A stretch of 58,634 nucleotides of DNA from Clostridiales bacterium DTU083 (GCA_001512915.1 LFTC01000040.1:1-58634); one strand, 5' to 3'. Counted from the first letter of the stretch, positions 33,723 to 42,800 are shown. Notes: generated by a model from the letters alone, not told the origin. A program made the numbers and translations.

Positions 33723-35483
33723 CTAGTTATTGGGCATATTGTGAGCATTGGAAAATAACTGGTTTTCGTCAAAAAAGATAATCTGTGCTTTACCCATGCG
33801 TTTGGCTTGATACAGGGCTTTGTCAGCCTTTCTGAAAAGAGTTTCATACGCTTGTTTTTCTCTTACCAACACTATCCCCATGCTGACCGTAACATTGTTT
33901 TCTTTAATTGTATTCTCTATTATTTCGCTTAGCTTATAACATCTTTCATGAATAAAATCAACCGACGGAATATCTTTCAGATATATACAGAATTCGTCTC
34001 CGCCTACACGGCCGATAATATCTGTACTCCGAAAAGTATTCTTCAAAACATTAGCAAGCTCCCTTAATACTTTGTTTCCTACAAGATGTCCATAAGTGTC
34101 ATTAATGATTTTAAAGCCATCACAGTCCATCAATATGAAAGCATCCAGCTGATGGAAATCCTTTTTCTTAACCCTTTCATTTACTAGATTTTGTGTAGTA
34201 TCAGCATTGTATAAACCAGTTAAACCATCTATTTGAGCCTTAATCATAAGTTTTTCTTTTTCAGCTGTCTCTTCACTTATATCAATTAACTTACCCATTA
34301 TGCTTTCTATTCTTCCGCGCCTGTCATATATATTCAGGTTTATAGACTTAAATGCACCCACTCCTCCACCCGGCATGCGGAGCTTAATGGTTAGATTTGA
34401 ATAGTCCGAATCCATATTAGACAGCACATTCTTCAAAACGCTGGTTACTTCATTAATGCTTTCCTGTGTATAAAACAAAGTATAAAACTTATCGGTCAGG
34501 TTCAATCGCTGAGTTTTTGGGAAATACTCATATAGATATTCATTGGAAATCTGAGACAACACCTCATATCTGTTACTTTGCTCCCTCAGCCTGTTGGCAA
34601 CATATATGTTAGAAATAACACTTAATAATAAAATGCTTAATACAATAATGAAGATAATAGCAATTTCTGAACTATAAGTGTCAAATATCATCCCGGCGGT
34701 TATTTTTCTATCAATTTTGGATATTAAGTCCATTATTATAACCCTGGTTTGATTCGGATTAATTAATCCAATAGCTTTATTTAGAACTGAAAGAAGCATA
34801 TAATCATCTTTCAACAAACCAATACAAAACTTCTGGACTTCTTTTTCAATTGGAATTGTTATAATATTTTTGTATCCATACTGCAGCTTATAATATACAA
34901 CAGAAAAGGCATTTGCAGCACCATACGCAGCTCTTCCGCTTTCTACTGCGTTCAGGCTGGCTTCCCTTGTATCGTAATAAACTGTATTCTCTATTCTTAC
35001 ACCTTCAGGAAGGCTGTATCCTTTGACTGCGGCATAGATCTCATTATCCAGTTGGCCGGGGTCGAAAGATGAATGCACATAGAGAATTGTCCCGCTTTCT
35101 AAGAACGGCTGAGTAAGGGTTACGCTTTCAAGAAAACCTCCCGGCGTAATTACGAATATAAGATCACAATCGCTTGCCAGGGCATAATCAATTGATTCAA
35201 ATATCTCATACTCAAAAGTGAGCCCGGTAATACCGGATATATTATTCAACACATATAAAAAAACACCCTGGATTTCCCCATCTTCATTTTTATAAGAAAA
35301 CGGCGCTGATCCGTCAATCAAGCCAGCTTTAACTACAGGGTTGTTTTCTACATACTGTTTTTCTTCCAAGGTTAACAAGGAATCATCTTCAGAGGTATCA
35401 GATTCGGCCAGCACGGAATTAAACCCATTTAATAATACAAAAAACATCAGAATAAAAACAAATAAGCGCAACCTTGTTTTCAT
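33723..35483 (-). CDS. Diguanylate cyclase with periplasmic-binding-protein sensor domain
   Basis: The 586-residue product has a signal/anchor helix, an SBP_bac_3-like extracellular domain (about 35-275; VKAGLIDGSAPFSYKNEDGEIQGVFL), a membrane helix (about 287-312), a PAS-like segment and a GGDEF domain with an intact RVGGDEFC. It would make c-di-GMP in response to an external amino acid-like ligand. The ATG at 35483 is chosen because its promoter (35538-35565) starts transcription near 35531, leaving the upstream ATG at 35537 outside the message. GGGCGG lies nine bases before it. It sits between the EAL gene and the SDR. Confidence 0.9.
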   Translation of the reverse strand: MKTRLRLFVFILMFFVLLNGFNSVLAESDTSEDDSLLTLEEKQYVENNPVVKAGLIDGSAPFSYKNEDGEIQGVFLYVLNNISGITGLTFEYEIFESIDYALASDCDLIFVITPGGFLESVTLTQPFLESGTILYVHSSFDPGQLDNEIYAAVKGYSLPEGVRIENTVYYDTREASLNAVESGRAAYGAANAFSVVYYKLQYGYKNIITIPIEKEVQKFCIGLLKDDYMLLSVLNKAIGLINPNQTRVIIMDLISKIDRKITAGMIFDTYSSEIAIIFIIVLSILLLSVISNIYVANRLREQSNRYEVLSQISNEYLYEYFPKTQRLNLTDKFYTLFYTQESINEVTSVLKNVLSNMDSDYSNLTIKLRMPGGGVGAFKSINLNIYDRRGRIESIMGKLIDISEETAEKEKLMIKAQIDGLTGLYNADTTQNLVNERVKKKDFHQLDAFILMDCDGFKIINDTYGHLVGNKVLRELANVLKNTFRSTDIIGRVGGDEFCIYLKDIPSVDFIHERCYKLSEIIENTIKENNVTVSMGIVLVREKQAYETLFRKADKALYQAKRMGKAQIIFFDENQLFSNAHNMPNN

Positions 35484-35537
35484 ATCAATTAGCCGCCCTT
35501 TATATACATCACATATCATGCCAGTCCCTATTTTCAT

Positions 35538-35565
35538 ATTATCCAGTTTTTATACATATTGTCAA
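35538..35565 (-). promoter_or_regulatory. Promoter of the diguanylate cyclase gene
   Basis: On the minus strand TTGACA (35565-35560) and GATAAT (35543-35538) are 16 bases apart, just after the EAL gene stop. The cyclase can therefore be transcribed independently of the EAL gene. Confidence 0.65.
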
Positions 35566-35576
35566 ATTTTTTTGCT

Positions 35577-37841
35577 TTAGAGCCCGATGGATTTATTTTT
35601 GAGAAAATCTATTGCTTTATCTTCATTCAGCGGTTTGCTTATCAGGTATCCCTGCAAAATATCACACTGATTCCTTTCCAGATACTTTTTCTGATCCTCT
35701 CTTTCCACTCCTTCAGCTACAACTTTTAAACCAACTTTATGCGACATCGAAATAATATCCGCTGTAATTAAAGTATCGTCATTACCTTCCCTTATATTAT
35801 CAATAAAATATTTATCAATTTTGACATAGTCTATATTTAATTCCCGCAGTCTGGAAAGTGAAGAAAAACCTGTTCCAAAATCATCCAGAGATATGAGTAT
35901 TCCTGTCCTCCTTATCTTCTCCAGCTTTTTATTTATTAGATCAAAGTTTTCCATAATAATGGATTCTGTTATTTCCAGTATTAATGACTTCTTGTCTATC
36001 CCTGAAGACTCAATAATTTCAATTAAGTCTTTGACAAATTCATCTCTCAGCAATTGAATAACCGAAATGTTTACTGATATTTTTATGTCATCAAATCCTA
36101 AATCATAAATCTTGCTCAAAAATCTGCAGGCTTTTTGCAGTATTAGCTTTCCCAAATCATAAATGAACCATCTTTTTTCTGCTATATCGATAAATTCTAT
36201 TGGTGGAATATTACCCAGCTCATTAACATACAACCTTGATAAGCATTCAAAACCAATCAGCCTGTTGTTTTTCAGACACCATTTCGGCTGGAAATGTAAA
36301 TACAGCCTGCTCTGTTCATCTTCCTCATTTTCTATTATTGCCCTTAAAGCTCTTGCTATCCTATCTTGCCGGATTATCTGTTCTTCCATTACATCCTGGT
36401 AAAAGCATATCTGTTCATTGCTGTTTTTATCCAAGTTATCAAGAGCTAAAACAGCATCCTGCAATAATTTATCAACTGTTATGCCCTTATCATGGATTTC
36501 TACAATACTGATTTCAGCATTGATATATTGATTTTCAACGCTTCCCATTATAGGGTGTTCAAATATTTCTAAAATGCGGTGAGCAATATCAGTCAATTGA
36601 TCTCTGTCAATATAATTATCTATGGTAAGCACAAATCTATCAGCGTTAAACCTGAAAAACCGATCATTTGGATCTATTATGCCTTTTACTCTATTTGCAA
36701 TCTGTATCAATATTTCATTTCCATAATTAAATCCATAAGTCATATTAAGAGTTTCAAAATTTCTGCAATTCAATAGGAAAATGGCCTTCTTTTTATTACC
36801 CATGTTTTTTATTTCATTATCCAAGTGTTCAAACAAATATTCATGATTGGGAAGGCCGGTCAGTTTATCATAATAGGCTATTCTAATATTGGATTTGTTT
36901 ATTATATATGCATAATATAAAATAATGCTCATGACAAATATTACAACAGAAAAAGCAATAACTCCATCTGTAACCATCTCTTTTATTTCTGCTTTTACCT
37001 CATCCATTGACCAGACTATGGACAAGACTCCGCTGACTCTGCCTTCATGCAGAATGGGTACATAACCTTGAAATGCATCCTGATCGTTAAAAGTTGTTTT
37101 TGAAGAATAAATTTTTCCCTGTGATATCCGATCTATTAATACTTCATCTGTAAGGATTTCCCCAATTAATTCAGGTGAACTGCTGGCCGCTATCTCAAAA
37201 TTGTTATTAATATACATAACACTTATTATGCCGTTTCTGCCTGCCAGTTCTTCCATTAATTTATTAAACTCAAATCGCTGCAGAAAGCTCCTTACGGTAT
37301 CAGCCTTAATTCCTATCTGAATAAACGTCCCGTCATCATTCTTTAAATAAGCATACTTTAAGTAGTTATCACTGTCAGAATCCTTTCGAATTTCTTCCAC
37401 CAGAATTCTTTCATTGCTTTTAAAAAAATTGTAAACCGGATGACCTTCCTGTGCCTTCCAGCCTATGTATTTACCATCTTTACTATGTATTATTTCTGCA
37501 TTATCATTATATAGATATATTTCGTCAATAAAAAATTGTTCTCCAATCCTGGATAATAGTTCATTGTCATATTTATTCTCAATCATGGAAATGGCTTGAA
37601 GTGCTAATATTAATTTTTCTTCCAAAAGCTCAGTGACAATTTTATGTGCATCATGCGAATATACCAACGCGTGTGAATAACCCTCTGCAATATTAATGGC
37701 TTCTTGTTCAAATGACAAATATTTTTGAGACACACGCTTGTTTATGGCAGTAAAAGTCATTATGGAAAACAGAATCAATAGTATACTGAATGGAACCAAA
37801 AAATACCTGAGGTCCAGGCTTTTTAATTTATCTTTTTTCAT
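35577..37841 (-). CDS. Membrane c-di-GMP phosphodiesterase with degenerate GGDEF and EAL domain
   Basis: The 754-residue product has a membrane helix (about 12-35), an extracellular Cache-like sensor (about 40-285), a second helix (about 297-322), a GGDEF-fold domain and a C-terminal EAL domain. The GGDEF site reads FNADRF, so cyclase activity is very unlikely. The EAL domain keeps the catalytic outline: FECLSRL (ECL in place of EAL), NISVIQL, EITES, DDFGTG, KIDKYF, EGVE and QGYLISKP. It should hydrolyse c-di-GMP. The ATG at 37841 follows AAGGGGATC. It is upstream of a cyclase gene, so the two probably oppose each other. Confidence 0.92.
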   Translation of the reverse strand: MKKDKLKSLDLRYFLVPFSILLILFSIMTFTAINKRVSQKYLSFEQEAINIAEGYSHALVYSHDAHKIVTELLEEKLILALQAISMIENKYDNELLSRIGEQFFIDEIYLYNDNAEIIHSKDGKYIGWKAQEGHPVYNFFKSNERILVEEIRKDSDSDNYLKYAYLKNDDGTFIQIGIKADTVRSFLQRFEFNKLMEELAGRNGIISVMYINNNFEIAASSSPELIGEILTDEVLIDRISQGKIYSSKTTFNDQDAFQGYVPILHEGRVSGVLSIVWSMDEVKAEIKEMVTDGVIAFSVVIFVMSIILYYAYIINKSNIRIAYYDKLTGLPNHEYLFEHLDNEIKNMGNKKKAIFLLNCRNFETLNMTYGFNYGNEILIQIANRVKGIIDPNDRFFRFNADRFVLTIDNYIDRDQLTDIAHRILEIFEHPIMGSVENQYINAEISIVEIHDKGITVDKLLQDAVLALDNLDKNSNEQICFYQDVMEEQIIRQDRIARALRAIIENEEDEQSRLYLHFQPKWCLKNNRLIGFECLSRLYVNELGNIPPIEFIDIAEKRWFIYDLGKLILQKACRFLSKIYDLGFDDIKISVNISVIQLLRDEFVKDLIEIIESSGIDKKSLILEITESIIMENFDLINKKLEKIRRTGILISLDDFGTGFSSLSRLRELNIDYVKIDKYFIDNIREGNDDTLITADIISMSHKVGLKVVAEGVEREDQKKYLERNQCDILQGYLISKPLNEDKAIDFLKNKSIGL

Positions 37842-38017
37842 ATTTTCGATCCCCTTGCCAGCAGCAATATTGCCAGAAATGTTTTCCTTTCCACATTGCA
37901 TGAAATCTTATATGAAATATAACAAAGAAATCTATTAATATTAAATACCATAGTTTTACATATATAAAACAAATTTATATACAAATGTAAAAAAATGAGA
38001 GGTTTCCTTATTTTAAC

Positions 38018-38046
38018 TTGCAAATTTTTCTAAAAAAATATATATT
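38018..38046 (+). promoter_or_regulatory. Promoter of the hemerythrin gene
   Basis: TTGCAA (38018-38023) and TATATT (38041-38046) are exactly 17 bases apart in the AT-rich gap between the divergent EAL and hemerythrin genes. The rest of the gap (37842-38017) shows no gene. Confidence 0.6.
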
Positions 38047-38082
38047 TTTAGTAAATTGAGATTCTGAAGGGAGAAATGAGAA

Positions 38083-38484
38083 TTGGCTATCAAATGGACT
38101 CCGGATCTATCTGTTGGCGTTGAAAGCATAGACGCTCAGCACAAAATATGGTTCGAAAAAGTAGATCAGCTTTTTCAAGCGGGCAAAAGCGGAAAAGCAA
38201 AGGAAGTAATATCTGAAATGCTGGATTTCCTTGATGACTACACAAAAATGCACTTTAATGATGAGGAAAAATATATGAAGGAGATCAATTATCCCGATCT
38301 TGATAAACAAATTAAAGCACACAGGAAATTTGAGGGCGACCTGGCAAAGCTGAAAAAAGACTTCCAGGAATCCGGTTACAATATAGCATTAGTCATAAAT
38401 GCCAATCAAATGATTGTTGATTGGCTGACACGGCATATCTCAACCATGGACAAGCAGATTGGAGTATATGTTAAGAGCCTATAG
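38083..38484 (+). CDS. Bacteriohemerythrin with one altered iron ligand
   Basis: This 133-residue four-helix protein matches bacterial hemerythrins, which bind oxygen at a di-iron site. The ligand pattern is H20, H57, E61, Gln76, H80, H118 and D123. Spacing equals the canonical set, but the residue at 76 (KQIKAH) is Gln where the family has His. CAA is one base from a His codon. Oxygen affinity or metal loading may be changed, or the site lost. The TTG start at 38083 follows AGGGAG by nine bases. It has its own promoter and terminator. It is divergent from a c-di-GMP phosphodiesterase, and hemerythrins often accompany such signalling. Confidence 0.88.
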   Translation: MAIKWTPDLSVGVESIDAQHKIWFEKVDQLFQAGKSGKAKEVISEMLDFLDDYTKMHFNDEEKYMKEINYPDLDKQIKAHRKFEGDLAKLKKDFQESGYNIALVINANQMIVDWLTRHISTMDKQIGVYVKSL

Positions 38485-38506
38485 GGTTTGGATTACAAGT
38501 TAAGCT

Positions 38507-38536
38507 GCAGCAAATGGATATTTGCTGCGGTTTTTT
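38507..38536 (+). terminator. Terminator after the hemerythrin gene
   Basis: CAGCAAAT and ATTTGCTG form an 8-bp stem with a GGAT loop, followed by CGG and six T residues. Confidence 0.85.
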
Positions 38537-38542
38537 GCTTTC

Positions 38543-38590
38543 TTGACATGTTCCCCAAACTATTAATAAATTTTCTGAGTATGATATAAT
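38543..38590 (+). promoter_or_regulatory. Promoter region of the GT8 gene
   Basis: Two candidates overlap. TTGACA (38543-38548) pairs with TAAATT (38567-38572) at 18 bases. Separately, TGATATAAT (38582-38590) is an extended -10 box. Either gives a short leader to the ATG at 38623. Confidence 0.55.
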
Positions 38591-38622
38591 TATATTGAAA
38601 AGAAAGTTTAAGGGGGACGGGT

Positions 38623-39474
38623 ATGAATATACTGGTTACCTTGGATTCCAATTATATGAAGCCCTTAAGAGTTATGCTCAAATCATTGTTTCTAAATAAT
38701 CCTGAAGAAGCATTTACTATATATCTTATGCATTCAAGCATAAAAAGAAAAGAATTGGCTGACTTAAATAGTTTTATAAAGGATCATGGCAGCCAGCTTA
38801 AAATTATTGAACTGGATAACAGTCATTTTGCAGATGCACCCACCCTTTTTTACTATACGAAGGAAATGTACTATCGTCTGCTGGCACATAAATTTCTTCC
38901 GGACAATCTCAGCCGCATATTATACCTGGATCCTGATATACTGGTAATCAATCCAATCAGAAAACTATATGAAATTGATATCGATGGATATTTATATGCA
39001 GCAGCATACCATGATATACCTTCCATTAAAGAAATTAATAAAATCAGGCTGAGACCTTACGGCATAGAAGCCTACTATAATTCAGGCGTACTTTTGATGA
39101 ATCTGGATCTGCACCGGAGACACATCAAAGAAGAGGCAATTTATAACCTGGTCAGAAGAAAATCCCTGAAACTAATAATGCCTGATCAGGACATTCTTAA
39201 TGCCCTCTATGCAAAAAGAATAAGAAGTATAGATGAAAAACTATATAACTATGATGTCAGATATTTCCGTTTTTACAAAATAATTACCAATAACCTTTGG
39301 GACATGGACCATGTTATCAACAACACAATAATACTCCATTTTTGCGGAAAGAAAAAACCTTGGCATAAGGACTACAGCGGAAAATTCCATTCTTTGTATA
39401 AACATTATGAAAAACTAGCTTTTGCGGCTCTTCCAAATAGCAGTTCCTATTACAAAGCCCAATATGGCTGGTAG
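38623..39474 (+). CDS. Glycosyltransferase family 8 protein
   Basis: GT8 enzymes are retaining transferases that add glucose or galactose from UDP-sugars. The 283-residue product has the N-terminal MNILVTLDSNYM, the metal-binding DPDILV (DxD), YYNSGVLLMNLDLHR, MPDQDILNAL, and the C-terminal LHFCGKKKPWHKDY with the family's H-x-G-x-KPW motif. All key residues are present. A strong AAGGGGG site precedes the ATG. Its last 60 bases overlap the 3' end of brnQ on the other strand. Cell-surface polysaccharide or lipopolysaccharide-like glycan synthesis is likely, but no partner transferases flank it. Confidence 0.92.
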   Translation: MNILVTLDSNYMKPLRVMLKSLFLNNPEEAFTIYLMHSSIKRKELADLNSFIKDHGSQLKIIELDNSHFADAPTLFYYTKEMYYRLLAHKFLPDNLSRILYLDPDILVINPIRKLYEIDIDGYLYAAAYHDIPSIKEINKIRLRPYGIEAYYNSGVLLMNLDLHRRHIKEEAIYNLVRRKSLKLIMPDQDILNALYAKRIRSIDEKLYNYDVRYFRFYKIITNNLWDMDHVINNTIILHFCGKKKPWHKDYSGKFHSLYKHYEKLAFAALPNSSSYYKAQYGW

Positions 39475-40758
39475 AATCCAGCCAAACCCATAATCAAACC
39501 CGGGCAGAATTTTGTGACCAAAACTAATTACCTTTTCCATCAGCACTGTTTCTTTTATAGGTTTTGGCAAAGTATTGCAAAAATCAAAAAAAGCAGCAAA
39601 CATGGTGAGCGCAGTTGTCCATATGTATATGTCTCTTTGCTTTTCAATTACAGGCGATAGTAACGATAATACCATCAAAGTAATTGCCAGAGGATAAAGA
39701 AACATAAGCACCGGGACAGACAGATTTATAATATTGTTTAAGCCAAAATTGGCTATGATAAAAGATATGACAGTAAATAATACCGCATACTGGTTGTATG
39801 TAAGAGAGTTTGGAAACATCTTGCTGAACATCTGGCCGCAGGAAGTAATCAGGCCAATGGCTGTTTTTAAACAAGCAACGGTAACAATAGATGCAAGCAA
39901 AAGTTTGCCGGTAAAACCAAAATAATGCTCGCTCACCATGGACATTATTCTTGCGCCATTATCTGCCCGGCCTGTACTTCCCAGGCTTGTTGCCCCCATA
40001 TAAGCTAAAGAAGCGTAAATAAGGCTCATTCCTGCTGCGCAAATCAGGCCGCTTTTCAATATTTCTGCAGTTTTCCTGCCGGGACTTCTGACTCCCAGTT
40101 TTTCAACGTTGGATATGATAACAATGGCAAAAGCAAGCGAAGCTAAAGCATCCATTGTATGATAACCTTCCAGAATCCCTGTGAAAAAAGGTTTGTCTAT
40201 GTAATTCCCCTGGGCTGCGTATTGGCCGGCCTGTCCCATGGGCTTCACATAGGTTGCAATTAATAGTATGGATAACAAAACAACAAAAATTGTAGTTAGA
40301 TATTTGCCAATCCAATCCAGGATTCTGCCCGGCCTCAGTGAATAGTAGAGGGTAATTAAAAAGAATATAAAAGAAAATGACAACAGCCCAACGCGGCCGT
40401 GTTCTGCCCCTATAAAAGGATTCAAGCCTACCTCAAAGGAAACAGTAGCCGTGCGTGGAATTGCAAACAGCGGTCCAATAGTCAGGTATAACATGCATGT
40501 AAACAGAATAGAATATACCCTGCTGACCGGTTTCGCCATTTCATACAAGCTTTCGCTCCGGCATACAGCTGCAGCAAGTACACCCAGCAAAGGAAGGCCT
40601 ACACCGGTAATTAAAAAACCTATGGTTGCCTGCAGGGTGTTTTTTCCGGCCATCTGGCCCATTTGGATAGGAAATATCAGATTTCCCGCCCCGAAGAATA
40701 AACCGAATAATAAAGAACCTATCAATACACTTTCTTTAAATTCAAATCTTTCTCTCAT
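39415..40758 (-). CDS. brnQ: Branched-chain amino acid carrier (LIVCS family)
   Basis: This 447-residue membrane protein has about twelve hydrophobic segments. The family start is clear: ESVLIGSLLFGLFFGAGNLIFP, then GFLITGVGLPLLGVLAAA and GPLFAIPRTATVSFEVG. It imports leucine, isoleucine and valine with sodium or protons. AGGAG-like GGAGAG precedes the ATG. A promoter at 40808-40835 gives a leader too short for a T-box, so tRNA-based control is not seen. Its 3' end runs 60 bases into the GT8 gene. Confidence 0.95.
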   Translation of the reverse strand: MRERFEFKESVLIGSLLFGLFFGAGNLIFPIQMGQMAGKNTLQATIGFLITGVGLPLLGVLAAAVCRSESLYEMAKPVSRVYSILFTCMLYLTIGPLFAIPRTATVSFEVGLNPFIGAEHGRVGLLSFSFIFFLITLYYSLRPGRILDWIGKYLTTIFVVLLSILLIATYVKPMGQAGQYAAQGNYIDKPFFTGILEGYHTMDALASLAFAIVIISNVEKLGVRSPGRKTAEILKSGLICAAGMSLIYASLAYMGATSLGSTGRADNGARIMSMVSEHYFGFTGKLLLASIVTVACLKTAIGLITSCGQMFSKMFPNSLTYNQYAVLFTVISFIIANFGLNNIINLSVPVLMFLYPLAITLMVLSLLSPVIEKQRDIYIWTTALTMFAAFFDFCNTLPKPIKETVLMEKVISFGHKILPGFDYGFGWILPAILGFVIGTAIWKSRKS

Positions 40759-40807
40759 ACTCTAAACTCTCCGCATAGCATGAAAAACTTAAAAGAATAC
40801 CTGATCT

Positions 40808-40835
40808 ATTATAATATTAAAAATAAAAAAAGCAA
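40808..40835 (-). promoter_or_regulatory. Promoter of brnQ
   Basis: On the minus strand TTGCTT (40835-40830) and TATAAT (40813-40808) are 16 bases apart. The -35 box lies in the T-rich tail of the preceding terminator. Confidence 0.55.
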
Positions 40836-40873
40836 ACCTAAATCTATAAAAAGCTTGGTTCGCATGATTTGCT
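40830..40873 (-). terminator. Probable terminator after the GT/PlsC fusion gene
   Basis: On the minus strand AGCAAA and AACC (with a bulge between) can pair with GGTT-TGCT, followed by seven T residues. The stem is imperfect. Confidence 0.5.
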
Positions 40874-40893
40874 AAATATATTATATTTTCTGA

Positions 40894-42114
40894 TTAACTG
40901 GCTTTATTTCTCTTAGCAAAGCTGTTCATTTTTTCATAGATTAATTCCATGCGTATGCGCATATCATTCTCAGGTTTCTCATCATACGGTTCCATGGGCT
41001 TCCCAACATGGAGGGTCATGACAGGTTTTTTCCGTATCAGCTTATATAAGCCTTTTGGTGGATCAAATGTTATCAGCATAGGCACTATGGGTACACGAGC
41101 CTGAGCGGCCAGATGAAAAGCGCCTTTTCGGAAGCTTATTAAATCAGTGTCATAAGGCCTTAACACTCCCTCTGGGAAGAAATGAACTATATGATTCTTT
41201 ATAAGCAAAAATTCCAGTTCATTGAAAAATGTGTTTACTTCGCTTAAACTTTCTGGTATAGCAACTCCCCCAAGTATACGTACTATTTTCCCCGGCCAAA
41301 GTGTTCTTACATTTTTCACAAATGTTGGAAAGGTTGCTTTCCTTGGAAAAACAGCCAGGCCTACAAGAACACTGTCAAGAAAATGAACATGATTGCAAAC
41401 GGTCACCGCACTGCGCACCCCTTTTAAATTTTTCTTTCCACGTATTCTGGCTCCCAAAACCACACGCATCCAAAACTGCATCAGGGGTACAGCAAAACCT
41501 GTGTAAAATAATCTGGACAGTAATCTGAACATACAGCCTTTGGCAAAATCACTCTTATTTTGATTCGATAAGGATAGATACATTCTTTCCATGCGTTTTA
41601 TTGTACGTGACCGAGGGTGTAGCTTATCTGATATGACATGAAGCCAAGCCTTGTATCCATAACTGCGCAGGTGGGCAGCAACATGTTTATCTATACAATG
41701 GATATGAAGAAAATTCCGATAGAAAAGAAAGCGTAAAAATAAGTATAATGCCGTATGCTCAGGTTCTGTGTAAAAACCTGCTATAACAGGAACCTTTAGT
41801 TTTTTAGCAGCTTTTGCCGCTGTCCATCCCAGTATAGAAGGCTGGAAAACATGAACAGCATCCGAACCACAAACCGCTTTTTTTATACTTTTTAGTATAG
41901 CTCTGTTCCAAAGGCCTGTTAGGAATTTCGATTGAGGAATATAAAACACTTCAAATTCAGTTTCTATATTATTCTCTTTCAACGCAAGACCGGCGTAAGT
42001 GACTATTCGTATTTCATGTCCATGGCCGGATAATTGCCTTGCCAGATTAAAGGCTGAAAAACCTGCTGTCTTGCTATCAGAATTTAATGAATCCGAGACA
42101 AGCGTAATAACCAT
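40894..42114 (-). CDS. Fusion of a GT4 N-terminal half and a PlsC-type acyltransferase
   Basis: The first 165 or so residues look like the N-terminal Rossmann domain of a GT-B glycosyltransferase (VSDSLNSDSKTAGFSAFNLARQLSGHGHEIRIVT, then DAVHVFQPSILGWTAAKAAKKLKVPVIAGFYTEP). The nucleotide-sugar-binding C-terminal half is absent. In its place comes a 1-acylglycerol-phosphate acyltransferase domain with HVHFLD (H242-x4-D247), FPEGVLRP (E315) and VPIVPMLITF. The acyltransferase residues are complete, so acyl transfer to a lipid is likely. The GT half alone should not transfer sugar and may bind acceptor or membrane. The ATG at 42114 follows AGGGGTAGAGG. It lies 49 bases behind thpR. Confidence 0.85.
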   Translation of the reverse strand: MVITLVSDSLNSDSKTAGFSAFNLARQLSGHGHEIRIVTYAGLALKENNIETEFEVFYIPQSKFLTGLWNRAILKSIKKAVCGSDAVHVFQPSILGWTAAKAAKKLKVPVIAGFYTEPEHTALYLFLRFLFYRNFLHIHCIDKHVAAHLRSYGYKAWLHVISDKLHPRSRTIKRMERMYLSLSNQNKSDFAKGCMFRLLSRLFYTGFAVPLMQFWMRVVLGARIRGKKNLKGVRSAVTVCNHVHFLDSVLVGLAVFPRKATFPTFVKNVRTLWPGKIVRILGGVAIPESLSEVNTFFNELEFLLIKNHIVHFFPEGVLRPYDTDLISFRKGAFHLAAQARVPIVPMLITFDPPKGLYKLIRKKPVMTLHVGKPMEPYDEKPENDMRIRMELIYEKMNSFAKRNKAS

Positions 42115-42163
42115 TTTCCTCTACCCCTGATATCGTTATGCGAACAGCACCCCTTTTCCAACA

Positions 42164-42706
42164 TTACAAAACTTTTGAAAAAATTCTTTGGTGAACTAAT
42201 CTCCCATTAATTCTTTCACTTTTCATCAATTCTATGGAATTTACATGAATAATAATGCTGCAAATGTCCTTTTCCAACCTTAACGAATTAAAGGATTCTT
42301 TTAATTTAACCTCCCTGCCTATTGTGATGTGCGGCCTGTATTCTCTATCCTGCAACAAAAATCCCTTATCCAACAAGGTTTTGTGAAGTCTGCTTTGCAT
42401 CTCCATCAGTTTTTTATTTTCTTTAACACCGAGCCAGCATATGTCTCCTCCCCTTCGTCTGAAATACCCCAAGCCTGCCAATTCCAAAGTAAAAGGCGGT
42501 ACGCCGATGCAGTTCATTGCTGATATAATGCTGCTGATTTTTTCCTGGGGAATTTCGCCTAAGAACTCCAGTGTCAAATGCATATGCTCTTTTTTTGCAA
42601 ACCGTCCTTTTAAAGCATATTTCTCTACTTCTCTTATAATTCCAAATATTTGATCTTTAACTGGTTCTTCAAAATTAACCGCAATAAACAATCTCAAATT
42701 CATCAT
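42164..42706 (-). CDS. thpR: RNA 2',3'-cyclic phosphodiesterase (LigT/ThpR)
   Basis: This 2H-family phosphoesterase opens RNA 2',3'-cyclic phosphates and can ligate tRNA halves in vitro. The 180-residue product carries both H-x-T/S-x motifs: HLTLEFLG (about 44-51) and HITIGREV (about 126-133), with the family N-terminus RLFIAVNFEEPVKDQI. The ATG at 42706 has only a weak AGGA next to it; the adjacent ATG at 42703 is equally possible. It is followed by the GT/PlsC fusion and is divergent from a methyltransferase. RtcB, which uses the same RNA ends, is in this window but 22 kb away. Confidence 0.92.
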   Translation of the reverse strand: MMNLRLFIAVNFEEPVKDQIFGIIREVEKYALKGRFAKKEHMHLTLEFLGEIPQEKISSIISAMNCIGVPPFTLELAGLGYFRRRGGDICWLGVKENKKLMEMQSRLHKTLLDKGFLLQDREYRPHITIGREVKLKESFNSLRLEKDICSIIIHVNSIELMKSERINGRLVHQRIFSKVL

Positions 42707-42791
42707 TCCTATATAGCAGTTAACAGATTACCCATCCAACCAAAATAATACCACAAACGAGAAAGCTTTTCATTATATTCAGTCTTTTATC

Positions 42792-42800
42792 TGGTATAAT
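42792..42800 (+). promoter_or_regulatory. Extended -10 promoter of the methyltransferase gene
   Basis: TGGTATAAT is a full TGn-TATAAT extended -10 element. No good -35 box is seen 17 bases upstream, as is common for this class. Confidence 0.6.

Noticed and set aside
40830-40873. tRNA-like fragment near GGTTCGCATGATTTGCT
   Set aside because: It lacks a cloverleaf and acceptor stem; the sequence fits a weak terminator for the upstream gene.
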